In this document: positions 17,709 through 26,643 of the stretch, piece by piece
Layout of the letters: every line of letters starts with the position of its first letter
Numbering within the stretch: the first letter of the stretch is position 1
Assembly: GCA_045640525.1 (NCBI GenBank)
Contig: JAZUFE010000055.1
Location: 19,285-83,284 of the forward strand
From: JAILLW01 sp045640525
GTDB lineage: Bacteria; Bacillota; Clostridia; Lachnospirales; Lachnospiraceae
DNA length: 64,000 bases
Direction: 5' to 3'
Translations under genes and position numbers: made by a program
Notes under the pieces: generated by a model
Told to the model about the DNA's origin: nothing
What the model saw: the letters and a program-made list of their open reading frames with translations, nothing else
The model's database searches: none

Positions 17709-19478
17709 ATGTTTAAAAAAATTTGCGATTTTCTCAAATTCAACAATTCGAATGTTTCGGTTACCAAGGCACTGAGATATTCGGTAATAGTTATTCTTTC
17801 TTTCTTCGTCATTGCCTTTTTGGCAGCATTAAGATTTACGATGGCGAGAACACAGAAGGATTATGAAGCCAGACAGTCCGAAACTATTATAACCAATATA
17901 ACCGGAAGCATAGAGGCGAATCTTGACAACTACAAAGACATATCCAAGTTGTTGCTTCTTGATGATATGGCAGTTAAATATCTTCGTGCGATATCTGCTG
18001 ATGCCGGACTTACCAATGATGCCAGATTCGGTGTCTTGGATGTTATGAATGTATGTCGTAATCTTGACTCGGTTGTTCTTATCAGAAACAACCATCAGTA
18101 TATGAATACCGGACGAGGCCAGTACAGTGTAAACGTTGATTTGGATAATTTCGCCGAGTGGGAAGAATTGATTCTTGCTTCAAGAGGCGGTGCCGTTACC
18201 CAAATTAACGGTGGCGGTATTATTTTCAGAAATGACGGCGGACAGATGATTTCCATATCGAGAGCTTTTTTTGATATTAATTCTCAAAAGCACTTAGGAT
18301 ATATGATAATCAACTTTACAACCGGTATGCTGGACAGGGTTATCACCTCGCAAAAATCCGACAGAGTGTGTATTCTCACGGATGAAGGAACATATCTTGC
18401 CGGAAATAAGGACTTGATTCCATACACCTGCGATGAGTTTAAAACAAGCAGTATAGTGCACAAAGATTTCGGAGGCATATTTAGCAAAAAAGTGATTTCC
18501 GGAACAACCATGAAAGATGCTCCTTTGATGGTAATCTGTGAAACCAACGGAGGTTCTTCGACGATTCCGGGAGAGGTTATTCTGAGTTTCGGAATACTGC
18601 TGATTGCCTTTTTGGCTTCGGTATTTTTGGCAACCAAATTTATTATCCGCAATTTCACCACGCCTATTGTCAATCTTTCGGATGCGATGGAGAAGACCAA
18701 AGAGTCGGGATGGCTTGAAAAGGTTAATGTCGATATACCGAATAATGAAATCGGAACACTTGCGGACAGCTATAACAGTATGATAGATTATTTGAACAAC
18801 CTTTTCTTGCAACTGATTGAAAATGAAAAGGAAATTCAAAGAGCGGAAATGAGTGTGCTTCATGAGCAGATTAAGCCGCATTTCCTATATAATTCATTGG
18901 AATGCATTAATTGCATGGCCATGGATGAGGGAGCCCCTAACGTTCAGAAGGCTATCGCCACATTGGGAAATTTCTACAGAAACTCTTTGAGTAGGGGAGA
19001 TCGTGAAATACCCTTGTCACGTGAAATCAGAATTATTCAGGATTATCTGTATCTTCAAAGATTACGTTACGGAGATGTTTTGGTGGATGAATATCATCTT
19101 GATGAAAGAACGTTGGATCTGCCTGTTCCGAAACTTGTATTGCAACCGCTTGTAGAGAACAGTATATATCATGGTATTCGCCTCAAGGGGGAAGAGGGAA
19201 TAATCAGTATTACAAGCCACTTGGAAGATGACGGACTTCACCTGTGGGTATATGATACAGGCGTAGGTATGCCCGAAGACGTTATTGAAAATGTACTGTC
19301 AACTCAAAAAAACGAGCCCCGGACTTCGTCCGAGGCACTTTCCGGATTCGGACTAAAGGGTACTGTTCAGAGAATAAGGTATTACAGCGGAAGTGATGAT
19401 TCCGTAAGAATACGAAGTGAAATTGGGGAATTTACCGAAATCGAAATAGTGATTCCGGTGAATGAGAAGGAGTTATAG
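17709..19478 (+). CDS. YesM-type membrane sensor histidine kinase
   Basis: 589 residues from ATG 17709; the frame extends further up but would run through the hairpin. Domain order: N-terminal helix (about 22-46), extracellular sensor of about 250 residues, second helix (about 290-315), HAMP (NFTTPIVNLSDAMEKTKE), a short coil, then the His_kinase core with phospho-acceptor His391 in EQIKPHFLYNSLE and an ATPase domain (LVLQPLVENSIYHGI as N-box, DTGVGMPED as G1-box, GFGLKGTVQRIRYYSG). It phosphorylates the response regulator encoded 3 bases downstream. Such YesMN pairs usually sense sugars or polysaccharide breakdown and control a neighbouring importer, here 14403-17629. Confidence 0.9.
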   Translation: MFKKICDFLKFNNSNVSVTKALRYSVIVILSFFVIAFLAALRFTMARTQKDYEARQSETIITNITGSIEANLDNYKDISKLLLLDDMAVKYLRAISADAGLTNDARFGVLDVMNVCRNLDSVVLIRNNHQYMNTGRGQYSVNVDLDNFAEWEELILASRGGAVTQINGGGIIFRNDGGQMISISRAFFDINSQKHLGYMIINFTTGMLDRVITSQKSDRVCILTDEGTYLAGNKDLIPYTCDEFKTSSIVHKDFGGIFSKKVISGTTMKDAPLMVICETNGGSSTIPGEVILSFGILLIAFLASVFLATKFIIRNFTTPIVNLSDAMEKTKESGWLEKVNVDIPNNEIGTLADSYNSMIDYLNNLFLQLIENEKEIQRAEMSVLHEQIKPHFLYNSLECINCMAMDEGAPNVQKAIATLGNFYRNSLSRGDREIPLSREIRIIQDYLYLQRLRYGDVLVDEYHLDERTLDLPVPKLVLQPLVENSIYHGIRLKGEEGIISITSHLEDDGLHLWVYDTGVGMPEDVIENVLSTQKNEPRTSSEALSGFGLKGTVQRIRYYSGSDDSVRIRSEIGEFTEIEIVIPVNEKEL

Positions 19479-19481
19479 CAA

Positions 19482-20231
19482 ATGATAAGAGTTATGGTTA
19501 TCGATGACGAACCTACGGCAAGGAAACTGCTGATATCTACCATTGATTGGCAGGGACTTGAAATGGAACTGGCAGGTGAAGCAGCCAACGGTATCGAAGC
19601 TATTAATGTAATAGATGATATGCAACCGGATATAGCATTTGTTGATATATCAATGCCTTTTATGGATGGTATTGAATTTACCAAAATTGCTACTCAAAGA
19701 TATCCCAAGCTGAAAATTATTATACTTACTGCATTCGATGATTTTGAATACGCCAGAAAATGCATTAAACTTCCGGTTATAGATTACCTTCTAAAACCCA
19801 TAGTTGATGAAGAAGTCAACAAGGCCTTGATTGAGGCCAAGAAGGAAGTACTTATCGAAAAGGAAAAGAGCGCGGAGTTTGATGACGGATTACAGATTCA
19901 AGGTGATGAATCCATGTCGATGAAACAGATTACTTCGTTTCTTAAGTCTAATTTCACGGATTCGACAATTAATCTTGCTTCGGTATCTCAAAAGTTTGGA
20001 TTCAATTCAAGTTACTTAAGTCGAAAATTCAAACAGGAAATAGGCAAGTCCTTTGTAGAATATCTGACTGAGTGCAGGATGGAAAAGGCAGTAGAACTTG
20101 CCAAAGAAAACGAGAAGATGTTCTGTACGGCTTCAAATGTCGGAATACCTGATCCAAACTATTTTGGACGTTGTTTCAAAAAATATACCGGAGTGAGCTA
20201 TTCGGAATATGTTTCCACTCACGGAAAGTAA
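19482..20231 (+). CDS. Response regulator with AraC-type DNA-binding domain (YesN-like, short)
   Basis: 249 residues. Receiver domain 1-120: acidic pocket Asp8-Asp9, phospho-acceptor Asp55 (FVDISMP), Thr83 (ILTAF) and Lys105 (LLKP). After a short linker (about 120-150) comes an AraC/XylS helix-turn-helix pair (SVSQKFGFNSSYLSRKFKQEIG and GIPDPNYFGRCFKKYTGVSYSEY). Typical YesN proteins are about 500 residues because of a long middle region, which is missing here. It lies 3 bases after the kinase, so the two form one transcript, and it probably activates the sugar importer upstream. Confidence 0.9.
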   Translation: MIRVMVIDDEPTARKLLISTIDWQGLEMELAGEAANGIEAINVIDDMQPDIAFVDISMPFMDGIEFTKIATQRYPKLKIIILTAFDDFEYARKCIKLPVIDYLLKPIVDEEVNKALIEAKKEVLIEKEKSAEFDDGLQIQGDESMSMKQITSFLKSNFTDSTINLASVSQKFGFNSSYLSRKFKQEIGKSFVEYLTECRMEKAVELAKENEKMFCTASNVGIPDPNYFGRCFKKYTGVSYSEYVSTHGK

Positions 20232-20253
20232 TAATATGGGAGAGATTTAGATA

Positions 20254-21603
20254 ATGGATATGGACTTGATAGCGTCGATAAGTATTTTTGATATATTCAC
20301 ATATGCCGACATACTTCTTTTTGTTGTAGGCGCATGGTTTGTTTTTGGGAAATTTAAGATTGCACGAGGCTGGAGTATTGTTCCGTTTGCCAATATGTAC
20401 AAGTTGGCACAATGCGCAGACCGCGAAGATGAAGGCAGAGTCTTTTGTATTGTTACTTTTGGATACAAAGTCATCAATGTCGTATTTTCAATGCTTGACG
20501 GTGCGCTGCTAAACTATCCGCAGGCAGAACTTACGGTGTCTTTGATAACTTTAATTCTCTTTATTATGAGTCTTGTATACAGCATCAGAGTATACTCGGG
20601 ATTGTGCGAAATACTTAACAAAAGAAAAAGTTGGGTATGGATGCTTACATTCCTGCAGGGAATTACAATGTTTGGCTGGGGTATTAGTAAAAAGATTCAA
20701 CCTAAAACCCTGCGTCATTTGTTTGATGAAGAAGACGAGAGTGCAGCGTCTTTGTCCGGATTTGTGGCAGAAGAGACCGATAAGGGGTTGTCGGTTAACA
20801 TAACTCAAAGAACAGCTAAGAACCATTTAAAGACCAAAGTTTTGCTTAAAGATATTCACATGAATATTGAGCCCGGTAACATGGTGCTTTTGCTTGGAGG
20901 CTCAGGTGCCGGCAAAACGACATTTGTCAATGCCATTACGGGATACGAGAAGGCTGAGGCGAAAATTCTGCTCGACGGTGATAACGTATATGAACGTTTC
21001 GATAAGATGAAATACAATATAGGTTTTGTTCCGCAACAGGATTTAATAAGATATAACGATACCGTGTACAAAACTCTTTCGGATGCGGCAACCTTAAGAC
21101 TTCCAAGTTCGCTGCCTCGAAAAGAGCGAAAGGCACGAATAGACAAAGTACTTGATATATTCGGATTGAAACCGATTAAGAATAATATAGTCGGTAAGCA
21201 GTCGGGCGGACAGAAGAAGAGAATTTCGATAGCTACGGAATTTATTTCGGATCCTTCGCTCTTCATATTGGATGAACCGGATTCCGGTCTCGACGGTATA
21301 CTGGCAAGGGATCTTATGACCAGACTTCACGATATCTCGCGTGAGGGAAAGATAGTAATTGTTATTACACATACTCCCGACAGGGTAATAGATTTGTTTG
21401 ATAAGGTAATAGTTCTTGGCAAGGACGCTAACCGTACGGGACGTCTGGTTTACTACGGAGCTATTGATGACGCCAGAAAATTTTTTGGCAAGGATAAAAT
21501 GGAAGACATAGTCAGAATGATTAATAAAGAAGATGAAGGCGGAGAAGGCAAATCCGATGAACTCATCGAAAAGTTTGGGGAGGTGCGCGATGCAAGAAAC
21601 TAA
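20254..21603 (+). CDS. ABC transporter ATP-binding protein with N-terminal membrane domain
   Basis: 449 residues. The first 150 hold about four membrane helices, and the phrase FGKFKIARGWSIVPFANMYKLAQ resembles the DUF5684-type membrane module. Residues about 175-430 are an ABC ATPase: Walker A GGSGAGKTT (215-223), Q-loop near VPQQD, signature QSGGQKKRIS, Walker B LFILDEPDSGLD and H-loop VITHTPD. The ATPase is closest to the ABCG/White type. It should power the permease encoded by the overlapping next gene. Having both a membrane module and the ATPase, plus a separate permease, is unusual. The substrate is unknown. Confidence 0.85.
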   Translation: MDMDLIASISIFDIFTYADILLFVVGAWFVFGKFKIARGWSIVPFANMYKLAQCADREDEGRVFCIVTFGYKVINVVFSMLDGALLNYPQAELTVSLITLILFIMSLVYSIRVYSGLCEILNKRKSWVWMLTFLQGITMFGWGISKKIQPKTLRHLFDEEDESAASLSGFVAEETDKGLSVNITQRTAKNHLKTKVLLKDIHMNIEPGNMVLLLGGSGAGKTTFVNAITGYEKAEAKILLDGDNVYERFDKMKYNIGFVPQQDLIRYNDTVYKTLSDAATLRLPSSLPRKERKARIDKVLDIFGLKPIKNNIVGKQSGGQKKRISIATEFISDPSLFILDEPDSGLDGILARDLMTRLHDISREGKIVIVITHTPDRVIDLFDKVIVLGKDANRTGRLVYYGAIDDARKFFGKDKMEDIVRMINKEDEGGEGKSDELIEKFGEVRDARN

Positions 21604-22546
21604 GAAAATCAAGCATATCCGTCACAGAGGTCATTTTACGCAGATTCCCATATATTTGGGCAAATTCTTCCGTATGTTTGTTTATCAGGATGACTGGAAG
21701 GTAATTCCGATGGCTGCGGTTATTGCCGGACTGGTTGCATTCGTTATAGGTAAAAATATGTTTGTGACCATGGAAGGCACTATCATGGGAGCTTTGGGGC
21801 TGACCTGCATATGCATATGGAATGGATTTTTCAATTCGATACAAGTAGTGTGTCGTGAAAGAGATGTAGTTAAGCGCGAACACAGAAGCGGAATGCATAT
21901 TACCTCTTACATTGCCGCACATATGATTTATCAGGCGTTCATATGCTTACTGCAAACGATTGTAACTGTCGGCGTAGGTGTGCTTTTTAAAGTTCCGATG
22001 CCTTTTGAGGGATTTATTACCGCCTATTTTTACCTTGATATCGCAATAACAATATTCATGATTACATATGCGGCGGATATGATGTCGCTGGCGGTTTCGT
22101 GCCTTGCAAGAACGACTACCGCAGCCATGACAATTATGCCGTTTATGCTGATTTTCGAACTGCTCTTTTCCGGCAAATTCTTTCAACTTGAAGGTTTTGC
22201 TTCCAAACTGACGAGCCTTTCGATTGCCAAGTGGGGACTTAACTGCATCGGTGCACAGGCATCGTATAACAAGCTACCCATGGTTACGGTTTGGAATCAG
22301 ATATTCAAGTTTAGAGATGTCGAAATTATGGGATTAAAACCGCTTCAGATGTTCGTGGATGAAGTCAGCAGTCAAGGAAAGGTTAATGATCTTAATCTGA
22401 TAATCGGCAGTCACAGTACCATGCCCGAACTTGAACTGACTACTCAGAATATTTACAACAGCTGGATTAACCTTGGCATATTTGCATTGGTGTTTGCCGC
22501 ATTGGCATGGATATTCCTTAAGAGAATAGACAAAGATAAAAGATAA
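21590..22546 (+). CDS. ABC-2 type permease, partner of the preceding ATPase
   Basis: 318 residues from ATG 21590, which has GGGGAGGTG upstream and overlaps the end of the ATPase gene by 14 bases; a start at 21533 would lie deep inside that gene. There are six hydrophobic segments in the ABC-2/ABCG pattern, including an elbow-type segment before the first helix (FFRMFVYQDDWKVIPMAAV) and CREREVVK-like cytoplasmic text (VCRERDVVKREHRSGM), typical of ABCG half-transporters. With the ATPase it should export a lipid, drug or peptide; the substrate cannot be told. Confidence 0.85.
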   Translation: MQETKKIKHIRHRGHFTQIPIYLGKFFRMFVYQDDWKVIPMAAVIAGLVAFVIGKNMFVTMEGTIMGALGLTCICIWNGFFNSIQVVCRERDVVKREHRSGMHITSYIAAHMIYQAFICLLQTIVTVGVGVLFKVPMPFEGFITAYFYLDIAITIFMITYAADMMSLAVSCLARTTTAAMTIMPFMLIFELLFSGKFFQLEGFASKLTSLSIAKWGLNCIGAQASYNKLPMVTVWNQIFKFRDVEIMGLKPLQMFVDEVSSQGKVNDLNLIIGSHSTMPELELTTQNIYNSWINLGIFALVFAALAWIFLKRIDKDKR

Positions 22547-22568
22547 TTGATTCATATTGGAGGCAAAT

Positions 22569-23261
22569 ATGAGGAGAATAAGATTATTTTTGGTTGTAAC
22601 AGTATCAATAATGCTTACGTTATTGTTGGGAACGGTGGCAATGGCTTCACCTAAAACCATGCCTGACGGTAATGTGTTCGATGCGGATTTTTATGCTACA
22701 ATGTATCCGGATGTGGTTGCGGCATTAGGCAAGGATGAATCCGTCTTGTATTATCATTATCTTACATTCGGCCAAAAAGAAGGAAGACTGGCAACAATGC
22801 CGGCTGCGCAGAATCTGCCGACAACTAAAGCCAAGTGGGAGTATACGGAGGCAGAACTCATAGATCAGGCTATCGCTTCGTGTATTAAGCCGGGAATGAA
22901 TCCTCTTGATATGGCCAGAGCCGTTGACGATTATCTGTGTCGAAACGTTTCGTATGATGATAGTGCGACAAGATACAGCACATTCGATACACTCGCTTAC
23001 GGCACGGCAATTTGCCAAGGATATTCGAATGCGTTTTGGAAGATAATGAATAAGCTTGGGGTACCTACGGATTATGTGAGCGGAACCGCGAACGGCGGAA
23101 GACATGCATGGAACCGCTGCAATTTCGGAGGAGTATATCTTTACACCGATGTTACATGGAATGACAGTCTCGGAAGCAAGAAGTACCTGCTTCTTACGGA
23201 AGAACAGATGGGTAAGGACCACGTAATGATGGAGATAAACAGACAGAACAGAGTTATGTAA
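22569..23261 (+). CDS. Secreted transglutaminase-like protein
   Basis: 230 residues from ATG 22569, five bases after TTGGAGG; the upstream in-frame TTG at 22557 overlaps the SD. A signal peptide ends near Ala26 (AMA|S). Residues about 36-74 carry the Lachnospiraceae surface module FDADFYATMYPDVVAAL...HYLTFGQKEGR. The rest is a transglutaminase-like core with Cys149 (AICQGYSNAF), His179 (RHAWNRC) and Asp194 (YTDVTWND), so the triad is intact. It probably acts on wall or surface proteins. It follows the exporter pair by 22 bases and may share its transcript. It is a paralogue of the catalytic part of the 9706-11079 gene. Confidence 0.85.
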   Translation: MRRIRLFLVVTVSIMLTLLLGTVAMASPKTMPDGNVFDADFYATMYPDVVAALGKDESVLYYHYLTFGQKEGRLATMPAAQNLPTTKAKWEYTEAELIDQAIASCIKPGMNPLDMARAVDDYLCRNVSYDDSATRYSTFDTLAYGTAICQGYSNAFWKIMNKLGVPTDYVSGTANGGRHAWNRCNFGGVYLYTDVTWNDSLGSKKYLLLTEEQMGKDHVMMEINRQNRVM

Positions 23262-23278
23262 ACTGCGAGCGTTTACAT
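23256..23278 (+). other. Hairpin between the transglutaminase-like and MATE genes
   Basis: ATGTAAAC pairs with GTTTACAT around a 7-base loop, overlapping the stop codon. There is no T-tract, so it is not a terminator. It lies just ahead of the MATE start, which has no clear SD. Confidence 0.4.
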
Positions 23279-23293
23279 GGGACAGACCAATTT

Positions 23294-24682
23294 ATGAAAC
23301 AACAGACGAAAAATAAAAAATCATATGAAATAGATATGTGTAACGGCAGACTCTTCTCGAAGATTCTGCTGTTTGCTTTACCCTTGATGGCATCAGGCAT
23401 TCTGCAGCTTCTTTTTAATGCGGCGGATGTAATTGTTGTGGGAAGATTCGCAGGCAAAGAGGCGATGGCGGCGGTGGGCTCCACATCGAGCCTGACCAAT
23501 CTGATTATCAATATATTTATCGGACTCTCAATCGGATGCAATGTCATGGTTGCCAGATACTATGGCGGTCAAAATGAGAAAGCGGTTTCGGAGGCTTCAC
23601 ATACATCTATATTGATCAGCCTTGTCGCGGGTGCGGTGTTGGCTGTGGTCGGCGTACTCGTTGCCAAACCGATGCTTACCCTTATGGGAACTCCCGATGA
23701 TGTTATAGAACATTCGGTTCTTTACATGCGTATATATTTTCTCGGAATGCCGGTTATGATGTTATACAATTTCGGCTCGGCGATACTAAGAGCCGTGGGA
23801 GATACCAGAAGACCGCTGTACTACCTTAGTGTGGCGGGTGTGATAAATGTTGTTTTGAATCTGACGTTCGTAATCTTTTGCGGAATGGGTGTTGCCGGAG
23901 TTGCAATAGCAACGGTAGTATCTCAGGCGGTTTCGGCAGTTATGGTGCTTAGGTGTCTTATGAAATCCGAGGGCGCTATCAAAATCAGTTTGAATAAACT
24001 TAGGATAAACAAGCACATTTTGGGACAAATAGCAGGTATAGGTTTTCCGGCCGGTATTCAGAGTACACTTTTTAGTCTGTCGAATGTAATCATTCAGTCA
24101 TCGGTCAATTCGTTCGGTTCCGTTATTATGGCGGGAAATACTGCGGCACAGAATTTGGAGGGATTTGTATATACTTCAATGAATTCGGTGCATCAGGCGA
24201 CGGTCAGCTTCGTGGGCCAGAATGCGGGCGCAAGAAAGTACGACAGAGTTAAGAAAGTTGTTATACAGTGCCTTCTTTTGGTTACGGTAATAGGGTTGGT
24301 TCTTGGAAACTTACTGTATTTGCTTTCTCCTCATCTTCTGCAGTTCTATTCGTCGGATGCAGAGGTTATAGCCAACGGAGTAACAAGACTTAAGGTTATA
24401 GCAACAACATATTGCTTGTGCGGAATCATGGAAGTGTTTACCGGAGGACTTCGAGGCTTGGGTAAGGCAGTCGTACCTACAATAATCTCCTTGATAGGTG
24501 CCTGTCTTTTGAGAATAATATATATCTTTACCTTCTTTAGATGGTATCGTTCTCTTAATATGTTATACCTGACTTATCCGATTTCATGGTTCATTACAAT
24601 TTTGGCACAGATTGTGTACTTCGTCATAGCATACAAGAATAGTGTGAAAAATAGCGGTGTATCCCGCCCAGATGCTGTTTAA
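23294..24682 (+). CDS. MATE-family multidrug efflux protein
   Basis: 462 residues, twelve predicted membrane helices in two related halves. The N-terminal half begins KILLFALPLMASGILQLLFNAADVIVVGRFAGKEAMAAVGS, the usual MATE signature, and the second half repeats the motif in GIPAGIQSTLFSLSNVII-like form. These pumps export cationic drugs or metabolites using an Na+ or H+ gradient. No strong SD is visible before ATG 23294; a hairpin lies just upstream. The VanZ gene follows within 10 bases. Confidence 0.93.
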   Translation: MKQQTKNKKSYEIDMCNGRLFSKILLFALPLMASGILQLLFNAADVIVVGRFAGKEAMAAVGSTSSLTNLIINIFIGLSIGCNVMVARYYGGQNEKAVSEASHTSILISLVAGAVLAVVGVLVAKPMLTLMGTPDDVIEHSVLYMRIYFLGMPVMMLYNFGSAILRAVGDTRRPLYYLSVAGVINVVLNLTFVIFCGMGVAGVAIATVVSQAVSAVMVLRCLMKSEGAIKISLNKLRINKHILGQIAGIGFPAGIQSTLFSLSNVIIQSSVNSFGSVIMAGNTAAQNLEGFVYTSMNSVHQATVSFVGQNAGARKYDRVKKVVIQCLLLVTVIGLVLGNLLYLLSPHLLQFYSSDAEVIANGVTRLKVIATTYCLCGIMEVFTGGLRGLGKAVVPTIISLIGACLLRIIYIFTFFRWYRSLNMLYLTYPISWFITILAQIVYFVIAYKNSVKNSGVSRPDAV

Positions 24683-24691
24683 GAGAGTTTT

Positions 24692-25201
24692 ATGGATAAA
24701 GATATAAGATTGCATAGAATTAAAATATGTATTTACGCGCTGATGACGGCCGGCGTGATGCTTTTGATTTTTTTGATGTCGGCTGAGGATGCGGTTTCGT
24801 CAACGGAACTAAGCGATGGCTTGGTTCAGACTTTTATAGGACGTGCATTGGCATGGATGCCTTCTATTACCGGAGAGGGTATCGGCTATGATATACGCAA
24901 ATACGGCCACATTGCAGAATACTTTTTGCTTGGCGTAAGCTCGATGTTGTTATTTGGAGAAATCATCACATTTCAACGTTTTGATTGGGCACGTCTATTC
25001 TTGTCCGCATTGAGCGGTGCACTGTTTTGCTTTGCTTATGCATGCTCGGATGAATATCACCAAACGTTTGTAGAAGGAAGAAGCGGTAAATTCTCGGATG
25101 TGGGGTATGACTCGATTGGATATCTTACAGGAACGGTTTTGATATTTTTGTTTTTGATTCTTAAGAAAAGGAAATACTGCAATAAGAATGGACAACGGTA
25201 G
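24692..25201 (+). CDS. VanZ-family membrane protein
   Basis: 169 residues with about four helices. The VanZ core is clear: an N-terminal helix with IFLMSAEDA, then KYGHIAEYFLLGVSS, then SDEYHQTFVEGRSGKFSDVGYDSIGYLTG. VanZ proteins are linked to teicoplanin tolerance in enterococci, but most members have no known role; they are polytopic membrane proteins. Its 3' end overlaps the small Cys-rich gene by 14 bases. It is the second VanZ-type domain in the window, with the fusion at 9706. Confidence 0.88.
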   Translation: MDKDIRLHRIKICIYALMTAGVMLLIFLMSAEDAVSSTELSDGLVQTFIGRALAWMPSITGEGIGYDIRKYGHIAEYFLLGVSSMLLFGEIITFQRFDWARLFLSALSGALFCFAYACSDEYHQTFVEGRSGKFSDVGYDSIGYLTGTVLIFLFLILKKRKYCNKNGQR

Positions 25202-25448
25202 CAATCAAAGAATTTGTAAAAAATGTCTTCTTAAGGATGTAAGTCCCGAAGAGTATCAAGAGAAAATACACAAGTATATCGAGGCTTTGGGCAAGGATGC
25301 CGGAGTGGATTCTCATGAATATGAGCGAAGACTCGGAATTTGCCGGAATTGTGATATGCTTAATGCAGGAACCTGTAATGCCTGTGGTTGTTATGTAGAA
25401 ATTCGTTCGGCAACCAAGGTCGGTAAGTGTCCCAAGAAAAAGTGGTAA
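25188..25448 (+). CDS. Small cysteine-rich zinc-binding-like protein (DUF6171-like)
   Basis: 86 residues overlapping the VanZ gene by 14 bases. Cysteines are arranged as ICKKCLL near the N-terminus and RNCDMLNAGTCNACGCYVEIRS plus KCP near the C-terminus, a pattern that could hold one or two metal ions. Between them is a helical YQEKIHKYIEAL stretch. It resembles the family annotated DUF6171 in Lachnospiraceae, though I cannot verify this. The function is unknown. A TATAAT box (25466-25471) lies after it and may belong to the next gene. Confidence 0.65.
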   Translation: MDNGSNQRICKKCLLKDVSPEEYQEKIHKYIEALGKDAGVDSHEYERRLGICRNCDMLNAGTCNACGCYVEIRSATKVGKCPKKKW

Positions 25449-25509
25449 CAAACGGTTAAAAATAGTATAATAACTTTGTATATCAACTTTTATCAAGAAG
25501 GTATTTAAA

Positions 25510-26643
25510 ATGAACGGATTTATGAAAGCATTGACGGCTTTACTTGGGGCTATAGCCGTTATTGCATGCATAGCTACTGTCGGAATACTCGGTTACTCTT
25601 TCATCAGTAGTGACAGTGCCAATAATAAAACAGCCAAAGCATTGACGGAAGGCGATTTCGAAAAACTTCCGGATGATGTTATTTTGGCCTCTCCGGTGCC
25701 GACTGTTGCACCGTCGATTTCGGATTCGACAGGTCAGGAACCTGTCAGTGTCGATCCTAATCATATCCATGATTATAAAGCCAATATTATTACGAAAGCT
25801 ACCTGTTTGGAATCAGGACAGATAGAGTATATATGTTCGTGCGGTGACAGTTACGTTGTCGACCAAATGTCTACGGGACATGTTCCGGATGATTGGGAGA
25901 TAGTAAGAGCCGCTACTACGACTGAGGACGGATTAAAGGTCAGAAAATGTATATATTGTGATGAAGTGGTTGCAAGCGAAACCATTCCGGCTACGGGTAC
26001 GGGAGTGGATGCCAACGGTTCACCGCTTCCCAAACACGAGCATTTGTATATTGCCACTACAGAAAGAGAACCTTCATGTACACTCGCGGGACTTCGTAAA
26101 TTGACCTGCTCGTGCGGTGATTTCTATACGGAAACCATTCCTGCCATAGGACATGTGGCTACGGACTGGACTACTGCCGAGGAAGCAACTTCGGATACAT
26201 ACGGAAGAAGTCAGAGAGTATGTTCTGTATGCGGCGCAATACTTGATGTTAAATCATTGCCGTTGTTGTCACCTTCGCCGTCGGCATCGGCTTCGGCATC
26301 CGCATCAAGCTCGGCTGCAACATCGGCATCACCCGGAGCCAGCGGTTCCAAGACTTCGCCCACGCCGTCGCCCACACCGCATGTACACAAATATTCATCT
26401 TATGTTGTTACACCTGCAACATGTACAACCAAGGGAATACGTTCGTATGTATGCAGCTGCGGAAGTTCATATGCCGAGAGCATTGAACTTGATTTGAACA
26501 ACCATTCATATCAGGCCACCTTTGTGGCTCCTACAGATACACAGCAAGGATATACTATTTATACCTGTACAAGATGCAATTACAGTTACAAGGATAATTA
26601 TATTATGCCGTTAACCAATAACGCACCGGAGGAGACAGAATGA
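25510..26643 (+). CDS. Anchored extracellular protein with three Cys/His repeats
   Basis: 377 residues. An N-terminal hydrophobic helix (about 8-32) is followed by a Pro/Ser/Thr-rich segment and three homologous repeats of about 78 residues, starting HIHDYK, HEHLYI and HVHKYS. Each repeat has H-x-H, then a Cys, then CSCG, and later a C-x-x-C pair, so each could bind a metal ion. A Ser/Ala/Pro linker (about 255-295) separates repeats two and three. It is likely exported and wall-associated. The stop overlaps the ATG of the nuclease gene (ATGA), so they are coupled in translation, an odd pairing of an exported and a cytoplasmic protein. Confidence 0.7.
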   Translation: MNGFMKALTALLGAIAVIACIATVGILGYSFISSDSANNKTAKALTEGDFEKLPDDVILASPVPTVAPSISDSTGQEPVSVDPNHIHDYKANIITKATCLESGQIEYICSCGDSYVVDQMSTGHVPDDWEIVRAATTTEDGLKVRKCIYCDEVVASETIPATGTGVDANGSPLPKHEHLYIATTEREPSCTLAGLRKLTCSCGDFYTETIPAIGHVATDWTTAEEATSDTYGRSQRVCSVCGAILDVKSLPLLSPSPSASASASASSSAATSASPGASGSKTSPTPSPTPHVHKYSSYVVTPATCTTKGIRSYVCSCGSSYAESIELDLNNHSYQATFVAPTDTQQGYTIYTCTRCNYSYKDNYIMPLTNNAPEETE

